A stretch of DNA of 64,000 bases, from positions 1-64,000 of the forward strand of contig RFFC02000013.1 of NCBI GenBank assembly GCA_005518205.2. The letters run 5' to 3'. The DNA comes from Hormoscilla sp. GUM202. GTDB lineage: Bacteria; Cyanobacteriota; Cyanobacteriia; Cyanobacteriales; Desertifilaceae. This document shows positions 1 through 10,316 of this stretch, piece by piece; positions within the stretch are counted from its first letter, which is position 1, and every line of letters begins with the position of its first letter. The notes below the pieces were generated by a model. It had not been told where the DNA came from and did not search any database. It worked only from the letters and a program-made list of their open reading frames with translations. A program made the position numbers and the translations under genes.

Positions 1-80
1 AGCCGGATGCATTGAAAGGTGCAAGTCCGGTTCCGAAAGGGAGGGTTGGGAAGCGATTCCTAGCTCGACCCCGACCTTAT
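1..80 (+). mobile_element. 3' end of a group II intron (domains V and VI)
   Basis: The first 33 bases fold as a group II intron domain V: AGCCGGATGC and GCAAGTCCGGTTC pair around a central bulge. Domain VI follows: GGGTTGGGAAGC is closed by GCTCGACCC. A nearly identical domain V/VI lies on the minus strand at 24010-24080. The rest of the intron, and any maturase, lies upstream of the window. The exact 3' splice point is uncertain within about 10 bases (around 68-80). Confidence 0.75.
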
Positions 81-236
81 GACTTTTAGCAGATCCCACT
101 CCCCCACTTTCCCACTCTCCCCCTGATCAATAGGCGTGAAAGTAAAAAACCTACCCTTGTAAGGACGCCCGTCCGGAGCAACGGACAACTGTTAAAATGA
201 GTGACAAAGATGAAAAAATAGGAAAACTTAGCTGCT

Positions 237-1403
237 ATGGGTCGTGTTGGGGTTTTACTGCTAAATTTAGGGGGACCGGAAAAACCGGAGGACGTGCGTC
301 CCTTTTTATTCAATCTGTTCTCCGATCCGGAAATTATTCGCTTGCCGTTTCGCTGGTTGCAAAGGCCGCTGGCTTGGATGATTTCTACTATGCGAGCGAA
401 AAAATCGCAGAAAAATTATGAGGAAATAGGTGGTGGCTCTCCCTTACGTAGAATAACAGAGGCGCAGGCGAAAGCGCTCGAAGCATGTTTAGGGGTCAAA
501 GGGGTAGAGGCAAATGTCTATGTGGGTATGCGTTACTGGCATCCTTTCACTGAGGAGGCGTTAGCCTCGATCAAGGGGGACCAGATTTCGCAACTGGTGA
601 TTTTGCCATTGTATCCCCAATTCTCGATTAGCACCAGTGGTTCGAGCTTCCGGTTGTTAGAAAAACTGTGGCAAGAAGATCCGACTCTGGAAAAGCAGAT
701 GGAATACACAGTTGTTACTTCCTGGTATCATCGTCCGGGTTACTTGCAAGCGATGGCGGATTTGATTGCTCAAGAACTGGCGAGGTGTTCGCGCCCTGAT
801 GAAGTGCATATTTTCTTTAGCGCCCACGGGGTGCCCCGGAGTTATGTTGAAGAGGCGGGAGACCCGTACCAGCAGGAGATCGAGGACTGCACTGCCCGGA
901 TCGTGAAGACCCTGAATCGACCGAATGCTCATACGTTAGCATATCAGAGTCGGGTAGGTCCAGTGGAATGGCTCCAACCCTATACGGAAGATGCGATCGA
1001 GTCCCTGGGGTCTGAAGGGGTGAAAGATTTGCTGGTAGTTCCGATTAGCTTTGTATCAGAACATATCGAGACTTTACAGGAAATTGACATAGAGTATCGA
1101 GAGCTTGCTGTTGCATCGGGGATTGAGAACTTTCACCGGGTGCCAGCCCTGGATACCCATTCTGGGTTTATTAACGATTTAGCGGATCTAGTGGTAGAAT
1201 CTCTGGAAAATCCTCCTGTGAAGCTGTCCCAGGTAATGCATCCGCAGAAGAAGGTAAAGATGTACCCCCAAGAGCGTTGGCAGTGGGGTATAACCACAAC
1301 GGCAGAAGTTTGGAATGGGCGTCTGGCGATGATTGGTTTTATCGCCCTGTTAGTGGAACTCATTAGTGGTAAAGGACTGCTGCATTTTGTGGGACTGCTG
1401 TAA
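237..1403 (+). CDS. hemH: ferrochelatase with C-terminal chlorophyll-binding-like helix
   Basis: Ferrochelatase inserts Fe2+ into protoporphyrin IX, the last step of protoheme synthesis, and is membrane-associated in cyanobacteria. The protein opens with [16 protein letters not shown] and contains FFSAHGVP (near residue 197) and [18 protein letters not shown], which hold the family's metal- and porphyrin-binding His and Glu. The 388-residue length is typical of cyanobacterial HemH, longer than bacterial enzymes because of a final hydrophobic segment with the Lhc/HLIP signature [12 protein letters not shown]. The start at 237 gives the usual [14 protein letters not shown]-terminus; no strong ribosome-binding site is visible. 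The gene follows the group II intron end by about 160 bases. A second, divergent ferrochelatase-like gene lies at 28121. Confidence 0.96.
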   Translation: MGRVGVLLLNLGGPEKPEDVRPFLFNLFSDPEIIRLPFRWLQRPLAWMISTMRAKKSQKNYEEIGGGSPLRRITEAQAKALEACLGVKGVEANVYVGMRYWHPFTEEALASIKGDQISQLVILPLYPQFSISTSGSSFRLLEKLWQEDPTLEKQMEYTVVTSWYHRPGYLQAMADLIAQELARCSRPDEVHIFFSAHGVPRSYVEEAGDPYQQEIEDCTARIVKTLNRPNAHTLAYQSRVGPVEWLQPYTEDAIESLGSEGVKDLLVVPISFVSEHIETLQEIDIEYRELAVASGIENFHRVPALDTHSGFINDLADLVVESLENPPVKLSQVMHPQKKVKMYPQERWQWGITTTAEVWNGRLAMIGFIALLVELISGKGLLHFVGLL

Positions 1404-1619
1404 TTGGTGATTTTGGAGTTGCACAAGGTCAGGATGTAGTTTGCCGTTGAAAATTAAAAATTAAAAATTGCTTCATTGCTCAAACAATTAATTCGGCAAG
1501 AACTCAATAAAATTGACCACGAACAATTAAGTCGGAACAATAAACCATTTTCACAGCCCTTATCATCCCCTCCTTGTGTAACACCGTGATTTTTAAGTAA
1601 TGTGTAATCGGACAACGGA

Positions 1620-2222
1620 TTAATCGGGATTGCTTTTGTGACGGCGCGGATGGCCCCGCGATCCCCGACTGCGCTGTTGTACGTACCACCGATACCAATC
1701 TTTAGAGCTGCGAATTGCTAGCCAGAGTAGTAGCAAAGCTATTATACCTCCTCGCTGGGGAGCATCAAAAGCAAAGAGGACTAGGGAAATGCACAGGCCA
1801 TCTTGGATGAGGATCGCCCAGGGGGGCAAACCCCTTAACCGATAGAACCAGCCTGCTTGTACCAATTGTAGTACCAGGGCTAGCAGACCGCCCACCAAAC
1901 CAATAATCCCCATCAGCCAAGGGGTGGGGTCTTCTGTGGTTGCTTGGGCGATCGCCACTCCCATGATAGCACCGACGATCGGGCTAAACAAAAGCTGGAT
2001 CAGAAGCAGTACACGTTGTCCCAACAGCCTTTTGGAAGCAAACAGCTCAAATAAGGACCAGCTAACTAAAACTCCCAGAACTATTTGTGGGTGGATGCTG
2101 GACAAAATCGGCACGCGGGACCAGAGACTATCCCCATGCAACAGACCAATTAACAGCAGGGGCAGGGCGATTCTCATTCCTCCTGCTGCTGAGGCTGAGA
2201 GTGCGGCTAGAAGCTCAATCAT
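1620..2222 (-). CDS. DUF4126 family integral membrane protein
   Basis: A 200-residue hydrophobic protein with about five membrane helices. The N-terminus LLAALSASAAGGMRIALPLL matches the glycine/alanine-rich first helix of the DUF4126 family, whose function is not known. The tail after about residue 180 is basic and hydrophilic (many Arg, His, Lys), so probably cytoplasmic. It converges on hemH from the right; the 216-base gap between them holds nothing recognisable. The start is the ATG at 2222, which begins directly with the first membrane helix. Confidence 0.8.
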   Translation of the reverse strand: MIELLAALSASAAGGMRIALPLLLIGLLHGDSLWSRVPILSSIHPQIVLGVLVSWSLFELFASKRLLGQRVLLLIQLLFSPIVGAIMGVAIAQATTEDPTPWLMGIIGLVGGLLALVLQLVQAGWFYRLRGLPPWAILIQDGLCISLVLFAFDAPQRGGIIALLLLWLAIRSSKDWYRWYVQQRSRGSRGHPRRHKSNPD

Positions 2223-2988
2223 AGTGACAATTTAGCCTACTTGCTCGGGCAGCTATAGCTGCTAGCAGTAAGTTTGACATCAATCCTCGCATATATTAAT
2301 AAACAGCTTGAAGTCCTGGACTTCCTCTTCTATTATTACCGATCGCAGATAATTTAATTATATCTTTAGGCTGATGGCAAGTAATAGCATTTTGAAAAAA
2401 GATTGCTACACTTTGACTAATATCGAATTTCTGGCTTCGTTGTCAGCCCGCAGGGGGTGAGACACCCCCTGCTAATAGCTAAAGAACGTCACTTAACTGT
2501 ATCATGATTTGATTGATGATTTGTTTTGGGTAGGCTGGCAAGCAGCTAGGTTGTAAGCCAGCAGGCGCATAATTTTGATAAAATCAGAAATCAATGCTAC
2601 ACTTTACTGGGGATAAATGTCTTAGTTAGCTATGCAGGAGGGTTTTAACCCCCACCGATTAACTAGAACGTCGGTTAAAACAAAAATTAAATTACATGTG
2701 AAATAATTGTAGCATTTTTTTGACAAAACGGTATAAGCCAGAAGAATTTAAGCAATATTTTAACTTTAGGGATTTGTGGGAATATAGATTTTATGGACAT
2801 CAGGTTCACCCCAGACCCCGATCGCCATCCTTTCCTCAACTACATAACGGGTTATCTTAGATAATAACCGATTTTCATCTGAGTAAGATTATGCTTTAGG
2901 AAAATTTTATCATTATGTTTTGCTGACAACAGTTGTAGCGACAAAATGTGATATAATAATTAAAAAATCTGCGAGCACCCTACTAGAT
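2223..2988. other. AT-rich intergenic region with two small hairpins
   Basis: There is no convincing gene in 766 bases between the divergent DUF4126 and mazG genes. A perfect hairpin lies at 2450-2472 (GCAGGGGGTG / CACCCCCTGC, 3-base loop), and a second near 2638-2653 (GGGTT / AACCC). The string TGCTACACTTT occurs twice (about 2404 and 2593). TATAAT at 2952-2957 is a possible -10 box for mazG. No RNA gene was recognised. Confidence 0.5.
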
Positions 2989-3822
2989 ATGTCCAGTCAG
3001 TCCCAAACCAAAATGCCGACGCCTGATGATGAAGCCTTGAAAGCAATGAGACAACTGATTGAGGTAGTTGCCTCATTGCGATCGCCCGATGGGGGATGTC
3101 CCTGGGATTTAGCCCAAACGCCCCAAACACTGAAGCCTTATATTATAGAAGAAGCATATGAAGTAGTCCACGCGATCGAGAGTGGAGATAAAGATGCTAT
3201 CTGTGAAGAATTGGGAGATTTACTTCTGCAAGTGGTACTGCAAGCTCAAATTGCTAGTGAGTACGGTCAATTTAGCATGAGGGAAATTGCCACTGGAATT
3301 GCCGAAAAGCTAATCAGACGACATCCTCATGTATTTGCAGATGTGCAAGTAAATACGGTTGAGGAAGTCCGCCAAAACTGGGAAGAAATTAAGGCAGTAG
3401 AAAAAGGGAAAACTGACCCGAAGCATGAGTTGACCGATAAACTCAGTCGCTATGCTAGTACCCTGCCGCCGCTGATGGGGGCGATGAAAATGTCCAAAAA
3501 GGCGGCTAGTGCTGGTTTCGAGTGGGAGGATGTCAGGGGAGTGTGGGATAAGTTTGAGGAGGAATTGGCAGAATTTAAATACGCCCTAGAACATGAGGAG
3601 AAAGCCCAGCAACAAGGAGAGTTGGGAGATTTACTGTTTACTATCATCAATATTGCCCGTTGGCACGAATTAGAGCCGTCAGCAGGTTTGCAGCTCACTA
3701 ATCAGCGGTTTGTTGCTAGGTTGAGGAAGATGGAGGAGATGGCCTCACGCCCCCTTGATGATTACAGTCTGGAGGAGTTGTCAGAACTCTGGCAGCAGGC
3801 AAAAACTCAGCTAGCGGTGTAA
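2989..3822 (+). CDS. mazG: nucleoside triphosphate pyrophosphohydrolase MazG
   Basis: MazG hydrolyses (d)NTPs to NMPs and pyrophosphate; roles include nucleotide-pool cleaning and control of stress signalling. The 277-residue protein has the tandem two-domain layout. The N-terminal domain carries CPWDLAQTPQTLKPYIIEEA and the Mg-binding pattern EELGDLLLQV; the C-terminal domain repeats it as GELGDLLFTIINIA. The frame is open upstream to 2920, but that extension (many Thr, Val, Ile, Lys) is unlike the family and would include the TATAAT at 2952, so I take the ATG at 2989. The gene lies 146 bases upstream of proA on the same strand, and co-transcription is possible but not shown. Confidence 0.93.
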   Translation: MSSQSQTKMPTPDDEALKAMRQLIEVVASLRSPDGGCPWDLAQTPQTLKPYIIEEAYEVVHAIESGDKDAICEELGDLLLQVVLQAQIASEYGQFSMREIATGIAEKLIRRHPHVFADVQVNTVEEVRQNWEEIKAVEKGKTDPKHELTDKLSRYASTLPPLMGAMKMSKKAASAGFEWEDVRGVWDKFEEELAEFKYALEHEEKAQQQGELGDLLFTIINIARWHELEPSAGLQLTNQRFVARLRKMEEMASRPLDDYSLEELSELWQQAKTQLAV

Positions 3823-3968
3823 TATCAGTTGTCAAAAAATGTTATTAATCTGAAGGATGAAGGATAAATAACTATCAATTTTCAATCTCATTGAGATCGC
3901 AGCTGACTGTTGGAGAAGACAGTTTTTTTGCTAAAATTTGCTTGACAAGTATATTCAGGTCTAGAACT

Positions 3969-5273
3969 ATGACAGCTACTCAAGTTGCTTCTCGTTCCCT
4001 CGTGGAAATTGCCCAGCTAACCCGACAAGCTGCCCGTCAACTGGCAGTCCTTTCTACGGCAGATAAGGATCGGGCGATCGAGGCGATCGCCCTGGCCCTA
4101 GAATCATCGGCCGCCGACATCATTGCTGCCAATGTCGCCGACTGCCAAGCTGCGGCAGCTGCGGGAATTCCCAAACCTCTCTATAACCGGCTGAAGCTGG
4201 ACGAAACTAAACTCAAAGCCAATATTGCTGGCGTGCGAGATGTCAAACGCCTAGCAGATCCGGTGGGTGTGGTGCAAATTCATCGGGAACTGGACAGGGG
4301 ACTGATAATGCGGCGGGTTACTTGTCCTCTGGGTGTCTTGGGGATTATTTTTGAAGCCCGTCCGGAAGCAGCAATTCAAATATCTTCCCTGGCAATTAAA
4401 TCTGGTAATGGTGTTATTCTCAAAGGTGGCAAAGAAGCTACTCTCTCCTGTGAAGCAATAGTAAAAGCTATCCGTCAGGGATTAGCTCAAACAGCCGTTA
4501 ACCCAGAGGCGGTGCAACTGCTGACGACAAGAGCGGAAACTCTGGAACTCTTGAAATTAGATAAATACGTTGACTTGATTATTCCCAGAGGTTCCAATTC
4601 CTTCGTGCAGTTCGTCCAGGATAATACCCGCATTCCCGTACTAGGACATGCTGAGGGTATTTGTCACGTTTATGTCGATAAAGCTGCCGATCTCCAGAAG
4701 GCTGTTGCTATTACCGTTGATGCTAAAACTCAGTATCCCGCTGCTTGTAATGCCATGGAAACTCTCCTCGTTCACCAGGACATGGCCCCAGAGTTTTTGC
4801 CCCTTGCCGCTCAGGCTTTGCAAGCAGAACATGTTAAACTAAAGGGATGCGATCGCACTTGCAATCTGCTGGACATTGCAGGGGCGACAGCAGCCGACTG
4901 GGCAACCGAATACAGCGATTCGATCCTCTCGATCAAAATTGTAGATTCTCTGGCAGAGGCAATTGACCACATTAATAGCTATGGTTCTAAGCATACCGAT
5001 GCCATTGTCACAGAAGACCAAGCTGCTGCTACGACTTTTACCAATCAAGTTGATGCTGCTGGAGTATTTCATAACTGTTCTACTCGCTTCTCTGATGGCT
5101 TCCGCTACGGCTTTGGTGCGGAGGTGGGAATTAGCACCCAACAGATGCCTCCTCGCGGTCCTGTGGGGTTAGAAGGGCTGGTAACCTATAAATATCAGAT
5201 CGCGGGTGACGGTCACATTGCTGCTACCTACACGGGGGCGAATGCTAAACCTTTTACCCATAAAGATTTGTAA
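3969..5273 (+). CDS. proA: gamma-glutamyl phosphate reductase
   Basis: ProA reduces gamma-glutamyl phosphate with NADPH to glutamate semialdehyde, the second step of proline synthesis from glutamate, in the cytosol. The 434-residue protein has the aldehyde-dehydrogenase fold. Diagnostic strings are [14 protein letters not shown] (about residue 105), [13 protein letters not shown] and the catalytic-cysteine motif [14 protein letters not shown] (about residue 255), with the C-terminal [20 protein letters not shown]. The frame is open from 3891, but the ATG at 3969 gives the family-like N-terminus [20 protein letters not shown]; the upstream part looks non-coding. No proB is in the window. Confidence 0.95.
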   Translation: MTATQVASRSLVEIAQLTRQAARQLAVLSTADKDRAIEAIALALESSAADIIAANVADCQAAAAAGIPKPLYNRLKLDETKLKANIAGVRDVKRLADPVGVVQIHRELDRGLIMRRVTCPLGVLGIIFEARPEAAIQISSLAIKSGNGVILKGGKEATLSCEAIVKAIRQGLAQTAVNPEAVQLLTTRAETLELLKLDKYVDLIIPRGSNSFVQFVQDNTRIPVLGHAEGICHVYVDKAADLQKAVAITVDAKTQYPAACNAMETLLVHQDMAPEFLPLAAQALQAEHVKLKGCDRTCNLLDIAGATAADWATEYSDSILSIKIVDSLAEAIDHINSYGSKHTDAIVTEDQAAATTFTNQVDAAGVFHNCSTRFSDGFRYGFGAEVGISTQQMPPRGPVGLEGLVTYKYQIAGDGHIAATYTGANAKPFTHKDL

Positions 5274-5357
5274 TTCGTAGGGCGGGCACCGCCCACCGAT
5301 ATCGAATTATCTTATTGAAAAGATTGGGAATTCGTAGGGTGGGCACCGCCCACCGAT
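5272..5357. repeat. two copies of a 29-base dispersed repeat
   Basis: The same unit, AATTCGTAGGG(C/T)GGGCACC followed by GCCCACCGAT, occurs at 5272-5300 and 5329-5357. Each copy is itself a hairpin (GGGCACC GCCC). The first begins at the proA stop codon, and the second runs into the first possible ATG (5356) of the next gene. This type of short palindromic repeat is common between cyanobacterial genes. Confidence 0.85.
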
Positions 5358-6387
5358 GCAGCTGATGTCAAAACCTAAGGGAAAAATTAAGCTAGCGAGT
5401 AAAAGGGCACTGGTAAGGTTAGCCATTCTCGGTGTCATACTCTCGATTATAGTAGGAAAAGTTTGGTTCGTGATGATTAAAATGCCTGGAAAAAGCTACG
5501 CAGGGGAGTTGCCACCGCTGACGCCACAGGAACAACTGTTCCAAGAGCAACTGCGCGTCGATGTTACCCAAATTGGCAACTCAGAGCACAACTATGTGTT
5601 CTACGATCGGCTAGTGGAAACTGCTGACTTTCTGTCAAGTGAGTTGGCAGCAGCTGGCTATGAGGTAAACCGCCAAGGATATGAAGTTAATAAACAATTA
5701 TTCGAGAACCTGGAGGCTGAACTTCCGGGCACGGATAAAGCTGATGAAATTATTGTTATTGGCGCTCATTATGACTCGGTAGTCGGGGCTCCAGGTGCTA
5801 ATGATAACGGTACAGGTGCGGCGGCGGTATTGGCACTGGCGAGGGCGTTTAGGCAGAAACCCACTTCGCGGACTCTGCGGTTTGTGGAGTTTGTCAATGA
5901 GGAACCTCCTTTTTTCTGGACGGAAAATATGGGCAGTCTGGTTTATGCTAAAGGATGCCGCGACTCGGGAGACAATATTGTTGCTATGTTCAGCCTAGAA
6001 ACGATGGGTTACTTCTCCGACGCGCCGGGAAGCCAAGCATACCCATTTCCCTTAAACTTAACCTATCCCTTGACGGGAAATTTTATCGCTTTTGTCGGTA
6101 ATATGGCTTCTGGTAAGCTGCTGCGCAATGCGATCGGGTCTTTCCGTCGCCATACCCAGTTCCCCTCTGAGGGTGCGGTTCTCCCTAATGCGCTTCCTGG
6201 TGTAGGCTGGTCAGATAACTGGTCGTTTTGGCAACAAGGTTATCCGGCTATCATGGTGACAGATACCGCTCCTTTCCGCTATCCTTACTACCATACAGCA
6301 GAAGATACCCCCGATCGGGTAGATTATGCTAGACTAGCACTAGTGGTGGCTGGTTTGGAGCGGGTCATCGCTGAACTAGGGTCTTAA
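5356..6387 (+). CDS. membrane-anchored M28-family zinc peptidase
   Basis: Peptidase family M28 enzymes are di-zinc aminopeptidases. Metal ligands are visible in order: GAHYDS (about residue 136, His then Asp), GANDNGTGAAA (bridging Asp), NEEPPFF (catalytic Glu, then Glu ligand), LETMGY and PYYHTAEDTPD (final His). A single membrane helix at about residues 20-42 follows a Lys/Arg-rich N-terminus, so the catalytic domain probably faces the periplasm. The 343-residue length suits a stand-alone M28 domain. The first ATG (5356) is made by the end of a dispersed repeat; the in-frame ATG at 5365 (MSKPKGKIK) is an equally plausible start. Substrate is not predictable. Confidence 0.88.
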   Translation: MQLMSKPKGKIKLASKRALVRLAILGVILSIIVGKVWFVMIKMPGKSYAGELPPLTPQEQLFQEQLRVDVTQIGNSEHNYVFYDRLVETADFLSSELAAAGYEVNRQGYEVNKQLFENLEAELPGTDKADEIIVIGAHYDSVVGAPGANDNGTGAAAVLALARAFRQKPTSRTLRFVEFVNEEPPFFWTENMGSLVYAKGCRDSGDNIVAMFSLETMGYFSDAPGSQAYPFPLNLTYPLTGNFIAFVGNMASGKLLRNAIGSFRRHTQFPSEGAVLPNALPGVGWSDNWSFWQQGYPAIMVTDTAPFRYPYYHTAEDTPDRVDYARLALVVAGLERVIAELGS

Positions 6388-6689
6388 ATTTTTCCAGCAG
6401 TAAGTAGAGAGGTGAGAAGTGTTTACTTCCGTGTCTGTCAAAAATTTCCGTTGCTTCCAGGATTTCTCGATGTGCAACGGTTTTAACCACGAACGCTAAA
6501 AAGTTGCTGATGCGATCGCGGCAGTAGTTTTATCTACAGGTTTAGTCACTGAGGTATCCGCTCAGGAGTTAAGCTAAACTAGCTAGCAGATGAGATGAAT
6601 AGGAGGACTCAGGGCCTATGCTGTCTTTTAACCAAGGATAAGTTGAGACTGACAATGACAATGTTGTTGATGAAAAGAGATTAACGGTA

Positions 6690-9600
6690 ATGGCGCAAGA
6701 TAGTTATGCATTGGCAGTCAGCCAATCTTTATGGGTGGGAAATATGTTCCCCCGAGGTGGCTCCCAGAGCGAAATAGTTAATGTAAAATCGTTCGATGTT
6801 TACGTGCAAACCTACAAAAAGGGTGTCACCGATCGCCCAGGACAGGGCGGCAATATGACCTGCAATCTGATCTGGAGTGAGGTAGATGGTGCCGGAAACT
6901 GGAAAAACCCGATGGTGACTCGGATGAGCTACAATGGCAAGATCGGAAATAACGATCAATATAAGGTGACGATCTCGCCTCCACCAGGGCGGTACGAATT
7001 TACGGCCAACTGCACGGATATGAGTGGCTCGACTACTGTCTGGCAGCAAGACGGTAACGGCCGTCTAACTGTAAATGCCGATCGCAGCGCCCTCTGGGTG
7101 GAAGAAGCGATTATCGCTTGGAACGGGTACAGAGCAGCAAGTTACGAACTGCATTACGATCTCGACGGCAATCTCACTATTCCCCCTCAGAGTGGTGCGG
7201 GAATAGCTCTGAGCTTTGATGGGCAGGTATGGCATGGTAACTATGCTAAATTCCCGAATATTTCTGGCTATGACAAATGGCGCATTCCGGCGGCGTCATT
7301 GTCCCTGGTTCGGGAAATTCTCCAGGGTCAAGTGGCGATCGCGGCCTATGATGGTTCTGGCAAGCTTGTAAATGCTACAGGCATCCAGATGCAGGGGGTT
7401 CTGGACGATTTGTATAGCTACTCGGGGGACCTAGGGGTGCTTTACTCTGATGGGGTGCCGACATTAAAATTATGGGCACCGACGGCTCAAGCAGTTACTC
7501 TCCATCGCTTTGCTGATGCCAACCCAGCTACTACTTCCATTGAGTCTCCTATGACCTTAGACTCCCCAACAGGGGTCTGGACCATCACGGGCGATCGCAG
7601 TTGGGACAAGCAATACTACCTCTTGGAAGTTAAAGTCTACGTGCCGAGCACGGGTAAAATCGAGAGCAATATAGTTACAGACCCCTATGCGGTCAGTCTC
7701 TCCCAAAACAGTCAGCGCAGTCAGTTTGTCGATCTCTACAATGACCGCACTCTCAAACCAGCCGGTTGGGATAGCCACCGAAAACCGCTGTTTACCGTTC
7801 CCGAAGATATGGCTGTTTACGAGGTCCACGTGCGGGACTTCAGCCGCGATGACCAAACGGTAGCGCCGGAACATCGGGGTAAATTTAAGGCATTTACCTA
7901 TGACGGGCAGAACGGTCGTCCTTTAAGTTCTGATGGCATGAAACATCTGATCGCTCTCGCTCAAGCTGGTCTCAGTCACATCCATCTTTTGCCTGCTTTT
8001 GACATTACCACAGTCAATGAAGACCCGGCTGTTCGCATCGATCCAGATTACAGCACTCTCGCTCAATACGATCGCAACTCAGACCAACAGCAGGCGATCG
8101 TCGGCCAAACTCGGGACCAAGATAGCTTCAATTGGGGCTACGATCCCTATCACTATGGCGTGCCGGAAGGGAGTTATGCCACGGATGCCAATGGCACGAG
8201 TCGGATCGGTGAGTTTCGCGAGATGGTGCAAACCCTCAACCAAAATGGGTTGCGCGTGGTGATGGACGTTGTTTATAATCATACTAACGCTAGCGGTCAA
8301 GATGATAAATCGGTACTGGATAAAGTCGTGCCTGGCTACTACTATCGCTGTAGCTGTCAAGGCCACGTGCTAGAAACCAGTTGCACTCCCTGTGCGGATA
8401 CAGCAGCGGAATTCGACATGATGCAAAAGCTCATGATTGACACCTTAGTTACCTGGGCTAAGGCTTACAAGGTGGATGCCTTTCGTTTCGACCTGATGAA
8501 CTTCCACACGGTCGAAAACATCCAAGCGATCGATAATGCCTTAAAAGGGCTTACTCTTGCCAATGACGGCGTTGATGGCCAGACAATCTACCTCTATGGT
8601 GAAGGATGGGAGTTTGGCTCGGCTAAAGATAAAGGACTGCATTATGCCAGTCAATTCAACATGGCGGGTACGGGCATCGGTACTTTCAATGACAAAATTC
8701 GCGATGCGGTACATGGGGGATACAATCAGGATCCGACCCAAATTCGCTATCAAGGTTTTATTAATGGCTTGTCCTACGATTGGAACGGCTATTACTATGG
8801 CTTCCAAGGCGATCGCTCTATCGGCAGCTTGCGCTACTCGATGGACAGGATCCGGGTAGGTCTGGCCGGCAGCTTGCAGGACTTCCAATTTGTAGACCAA
8901 AATAACAATCTCATCAAGGGGATCGATTTAAATGGAACTGGTTACGCTCGGGATCCTCAAGAAACAGTGAACTATGTTTCCAAGCACGACAATGAAACCC
9001 TGTACGATTTGAATGTCTTTAAGATGCCCCCTGGAACCAGCATGGCAGAACGGGTGCGGGCTCAAAATCTGGCCTTGGATATCATCGGTTTGGCTCAGGG
9101 TATACCATTCTTCCACATGGGCAGCGATATGCTGCGTTCTAAATCTCTCGATCGCAATAGCTATAATTCGGGAGACTGGTTCAATCGCGTTGACTTTACC
9201 TACCAAAAGAATAACTTTGGCTCCGGTCTGCCCCCGGCGGCGGACAATGAACGGCGCTGGGAAATTATGAAGCCTCTACTGGCAAATGCTGCCCTCGACC
9301 CCAGTCCCCAGGATATCATGGATAATGTCCAGCACATGCTCGAAATTCTCCAGATTCGCAAAAGCTCGAAGTTATTCCGCTTGGAAACGGCTGCTGATAT
9401 TAAAAGTCGCGTTCAGTTTCACAACACTGGTTCCAGTCAGAAACCTGCAATGATTGTCATGTCAATTCGGGACGATGTTGGTGCTGATTTAGATCCCAAC
9501 AACGAGTACATTGTGGTGCTATTCAATGGACATAAAATTCAGCAAAACTTCACAATGCCAAAGGTCAGGAGTCTGCCTCTGTCCTTGCACCCGGTACAGC

Positions 9601-9716
9601 AAAATTCTCACGATCCGGTTGTGAAAACGGCTAGCTTCAACAGCAGTAATGGGGAGTTTACGATTCCCCCACAGACAACCGCTGTTTTTGTATCCACTCA
9701 AGCTCCTGCTAATTAG
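6690..9716 (+). CDS. pullulanase-type alpha-1,6-glucosidase (GH13)
   Basis: This 1008-residue GH13 enzyme probably hydrolyses alpha-1,6 branch points in glycogen or related glucans. An N-terminal beta-rich part (about 1-240) leads to a CBM48-like domain (about 248-345, TLKLWAPTAQAVTLH). The catalytic barrel then shows VYEVHVRDFS, VVMDVVYNHT, DAFRFDLMNFHT with the nucleophile Asp (about 601), YLYGEGWEFG with the acid/base Glu, and NYVSKHDNETLYD. The C-terminal beta domain matches pullulanases. No signal peptide is visible, so a cytoplasmic role in glycogen breakdown is likely. The start at 6690 follows a weak purine-rich stretch. It stands alone in a 300-base upstream gap without other features. 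Confidence 0.92.
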   Translation: MAQDSYALAVSQSLWVGNMFPRGGSQSEIVNVKSFDVYVQTYKKGVTDRPGQGGNMTCNLIWSEVDGAGNWKNPMVTRMSYNGKIGNNDQYKVTISPPPGRYEFTANCTDMSGSTTVWQQDGNGRLTVNADRSALWVEEAIIAWNGYRAASYELHYDLDGNLTIPPQSGAGIALSFDGQVWHGNYAKFPNISGYDKWRIPAASLSLVREILQGQVAIAAYDGSGKLVNATGIQMQGVLDDLYSYSGDLGVLYSDGVPTLKLWAPTAQAVTLHRFADANPATTSIESPMTLDSPTGVWTITGDRSWDKQYYLLEVKVYVPSTGKIESNIVTDPYAVSLSQNSQRSQFVDLYNDRTLKPAGWDSHRKPLFTVPEDMAVYEVHVRDFSRDDQTVAPEHRGKFKAFTYDGQNGRPLSSDGMKHLIALAQAGLSHIHLLPAFDITTVNEDPAVRIDPDYSTLAQYDRNSDQQQAIVGQTRDQDSFNWGYDPYHYGVPEGSYATDANGTSRIGEFREMVQTLNQNGLRVVMDVVYNHTNASGQDDKSVLDKVVPGYYYRCSCQGHVLETSCTPCADTAAEFDMMQKLMIDTLVTWAKAYKVDAFRFDLMNFHTVENIQAIDNALKGLTLANDGVDGQTIYLYGEGWEFGSAKDKGLHYASQFNMAGTGIGTFNDKIRDAVHGGYNQDPTQIRYQGFINGLSYDWNGYYYGFQGDRSIGSLRYSMDRIRVGLAGSLQDFQFVDQNNNLIKGIDLNGTGYARDPQETVNYVSKHDNETLYDLNVFKMPPGTSMAERVRAQNLALDIIGLAQGIPFFHMGSDMLRSKSLDRNSYNSGDWFNRVDFTYQKNNFGSGLPPAADNERRWEIMKPLLANAALDPSPQDIMDNVQHMLEILQIRKSSKLFRLETAADIKSRVQFHNTGSSQKPAMIVMSIRDDVGADLDPNNEYIVVLFNGHKIQQNFTMPKVRSLPLSLHPVQQNSHDPVVKTASFNSSNGEFTIPPQTTAVFVSTQAPAN

Positions 9717-9833
9717 AGTGCGCTCGCTTTTTTGTTCTGGGACAGGAGTTAAAGAATCCTATTAAGATCGGCGGCTTACAGATAAATGGCGATCGCCATA
9801 CTATGCTATTGTTTTGATAGATGAAGTTAAAAA

Positions 9834-10316
9834 GGGTGTGGTCATGCATTTGTTGATAGAGGATGCTACCGTGAGTATACAGAGAACTCCGAAGGGACAA
9901 ATTCCGTCAAACATTAAAAACACATGCTATAACTGAACTATTTAGTCTATTTTCCGACAAATATCCCCATATTAACATGTTAAAACATAATTTATAGAAA
10001 TATAAAAATCTGTAATTCCGAAAATCATATGTTTTAGTATGTCAAAAATCACTCGATCTCCGGTATTTTCAGGTTTTTTTGACATAAACACCTGTTAAAG
10101 CTAGATTTATCGAAATGAAAAAATCCGTTTATCCCAACAATTATGTTTTAGTATGTAAAAAAACCCTCGAGTGACCGCATTATCAGGTCTAGCTGTCATG
10201 CTAAGTTATGTTAAAACATTATTTAGCGGACATAAAAAATCAGAACTCGTCAGGGAGAACAGCGGAAGGTTCGCGAAATTTAACCTTGGGAAAACCAACG
10301 GGTTTTGACCGCACCC
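9834..10316 (+). mobile_element. 483-bp non-autonomous element with 9-bp target duplication
   Basis: The ends are imperfect inverted repeats: GGGTGTGGTCA at 9834 and, read inward from the other end, GGGTGCGGTCA at 10316. The element is flanked by the 9-base direct repeat AGTTAAAAA (9825-9833 and 10317-10325). Excising it restores an ATPase Walker B reading frame. It has no transposase; the interior carries three 115-base imperfect repeats. A 157-bp element with the same ends and a 9-bp duplication lies at 56410-56566. End-like sequences without visible partners are at 35774 and 37533. Confidence 0.75.
9979..10260 (+). repeat. imperfect tandem repeat, period about 115 bases
   Basis: The motif GTTAAA(A/G)C begins at 9979, 10094 and 10210 (periods 115 and 116). 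Each time it is followed by TTTA(T/G)(A/C)G and an AAAAATC-like string; the first two copies also share ATGTTTTAGTATGT about 50 bases later and then CTCGA. The third copy is partial. The array fills most of the element at 9834-10316. AT-rich, with no coding capacity recognised. Confidence 0.7.
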
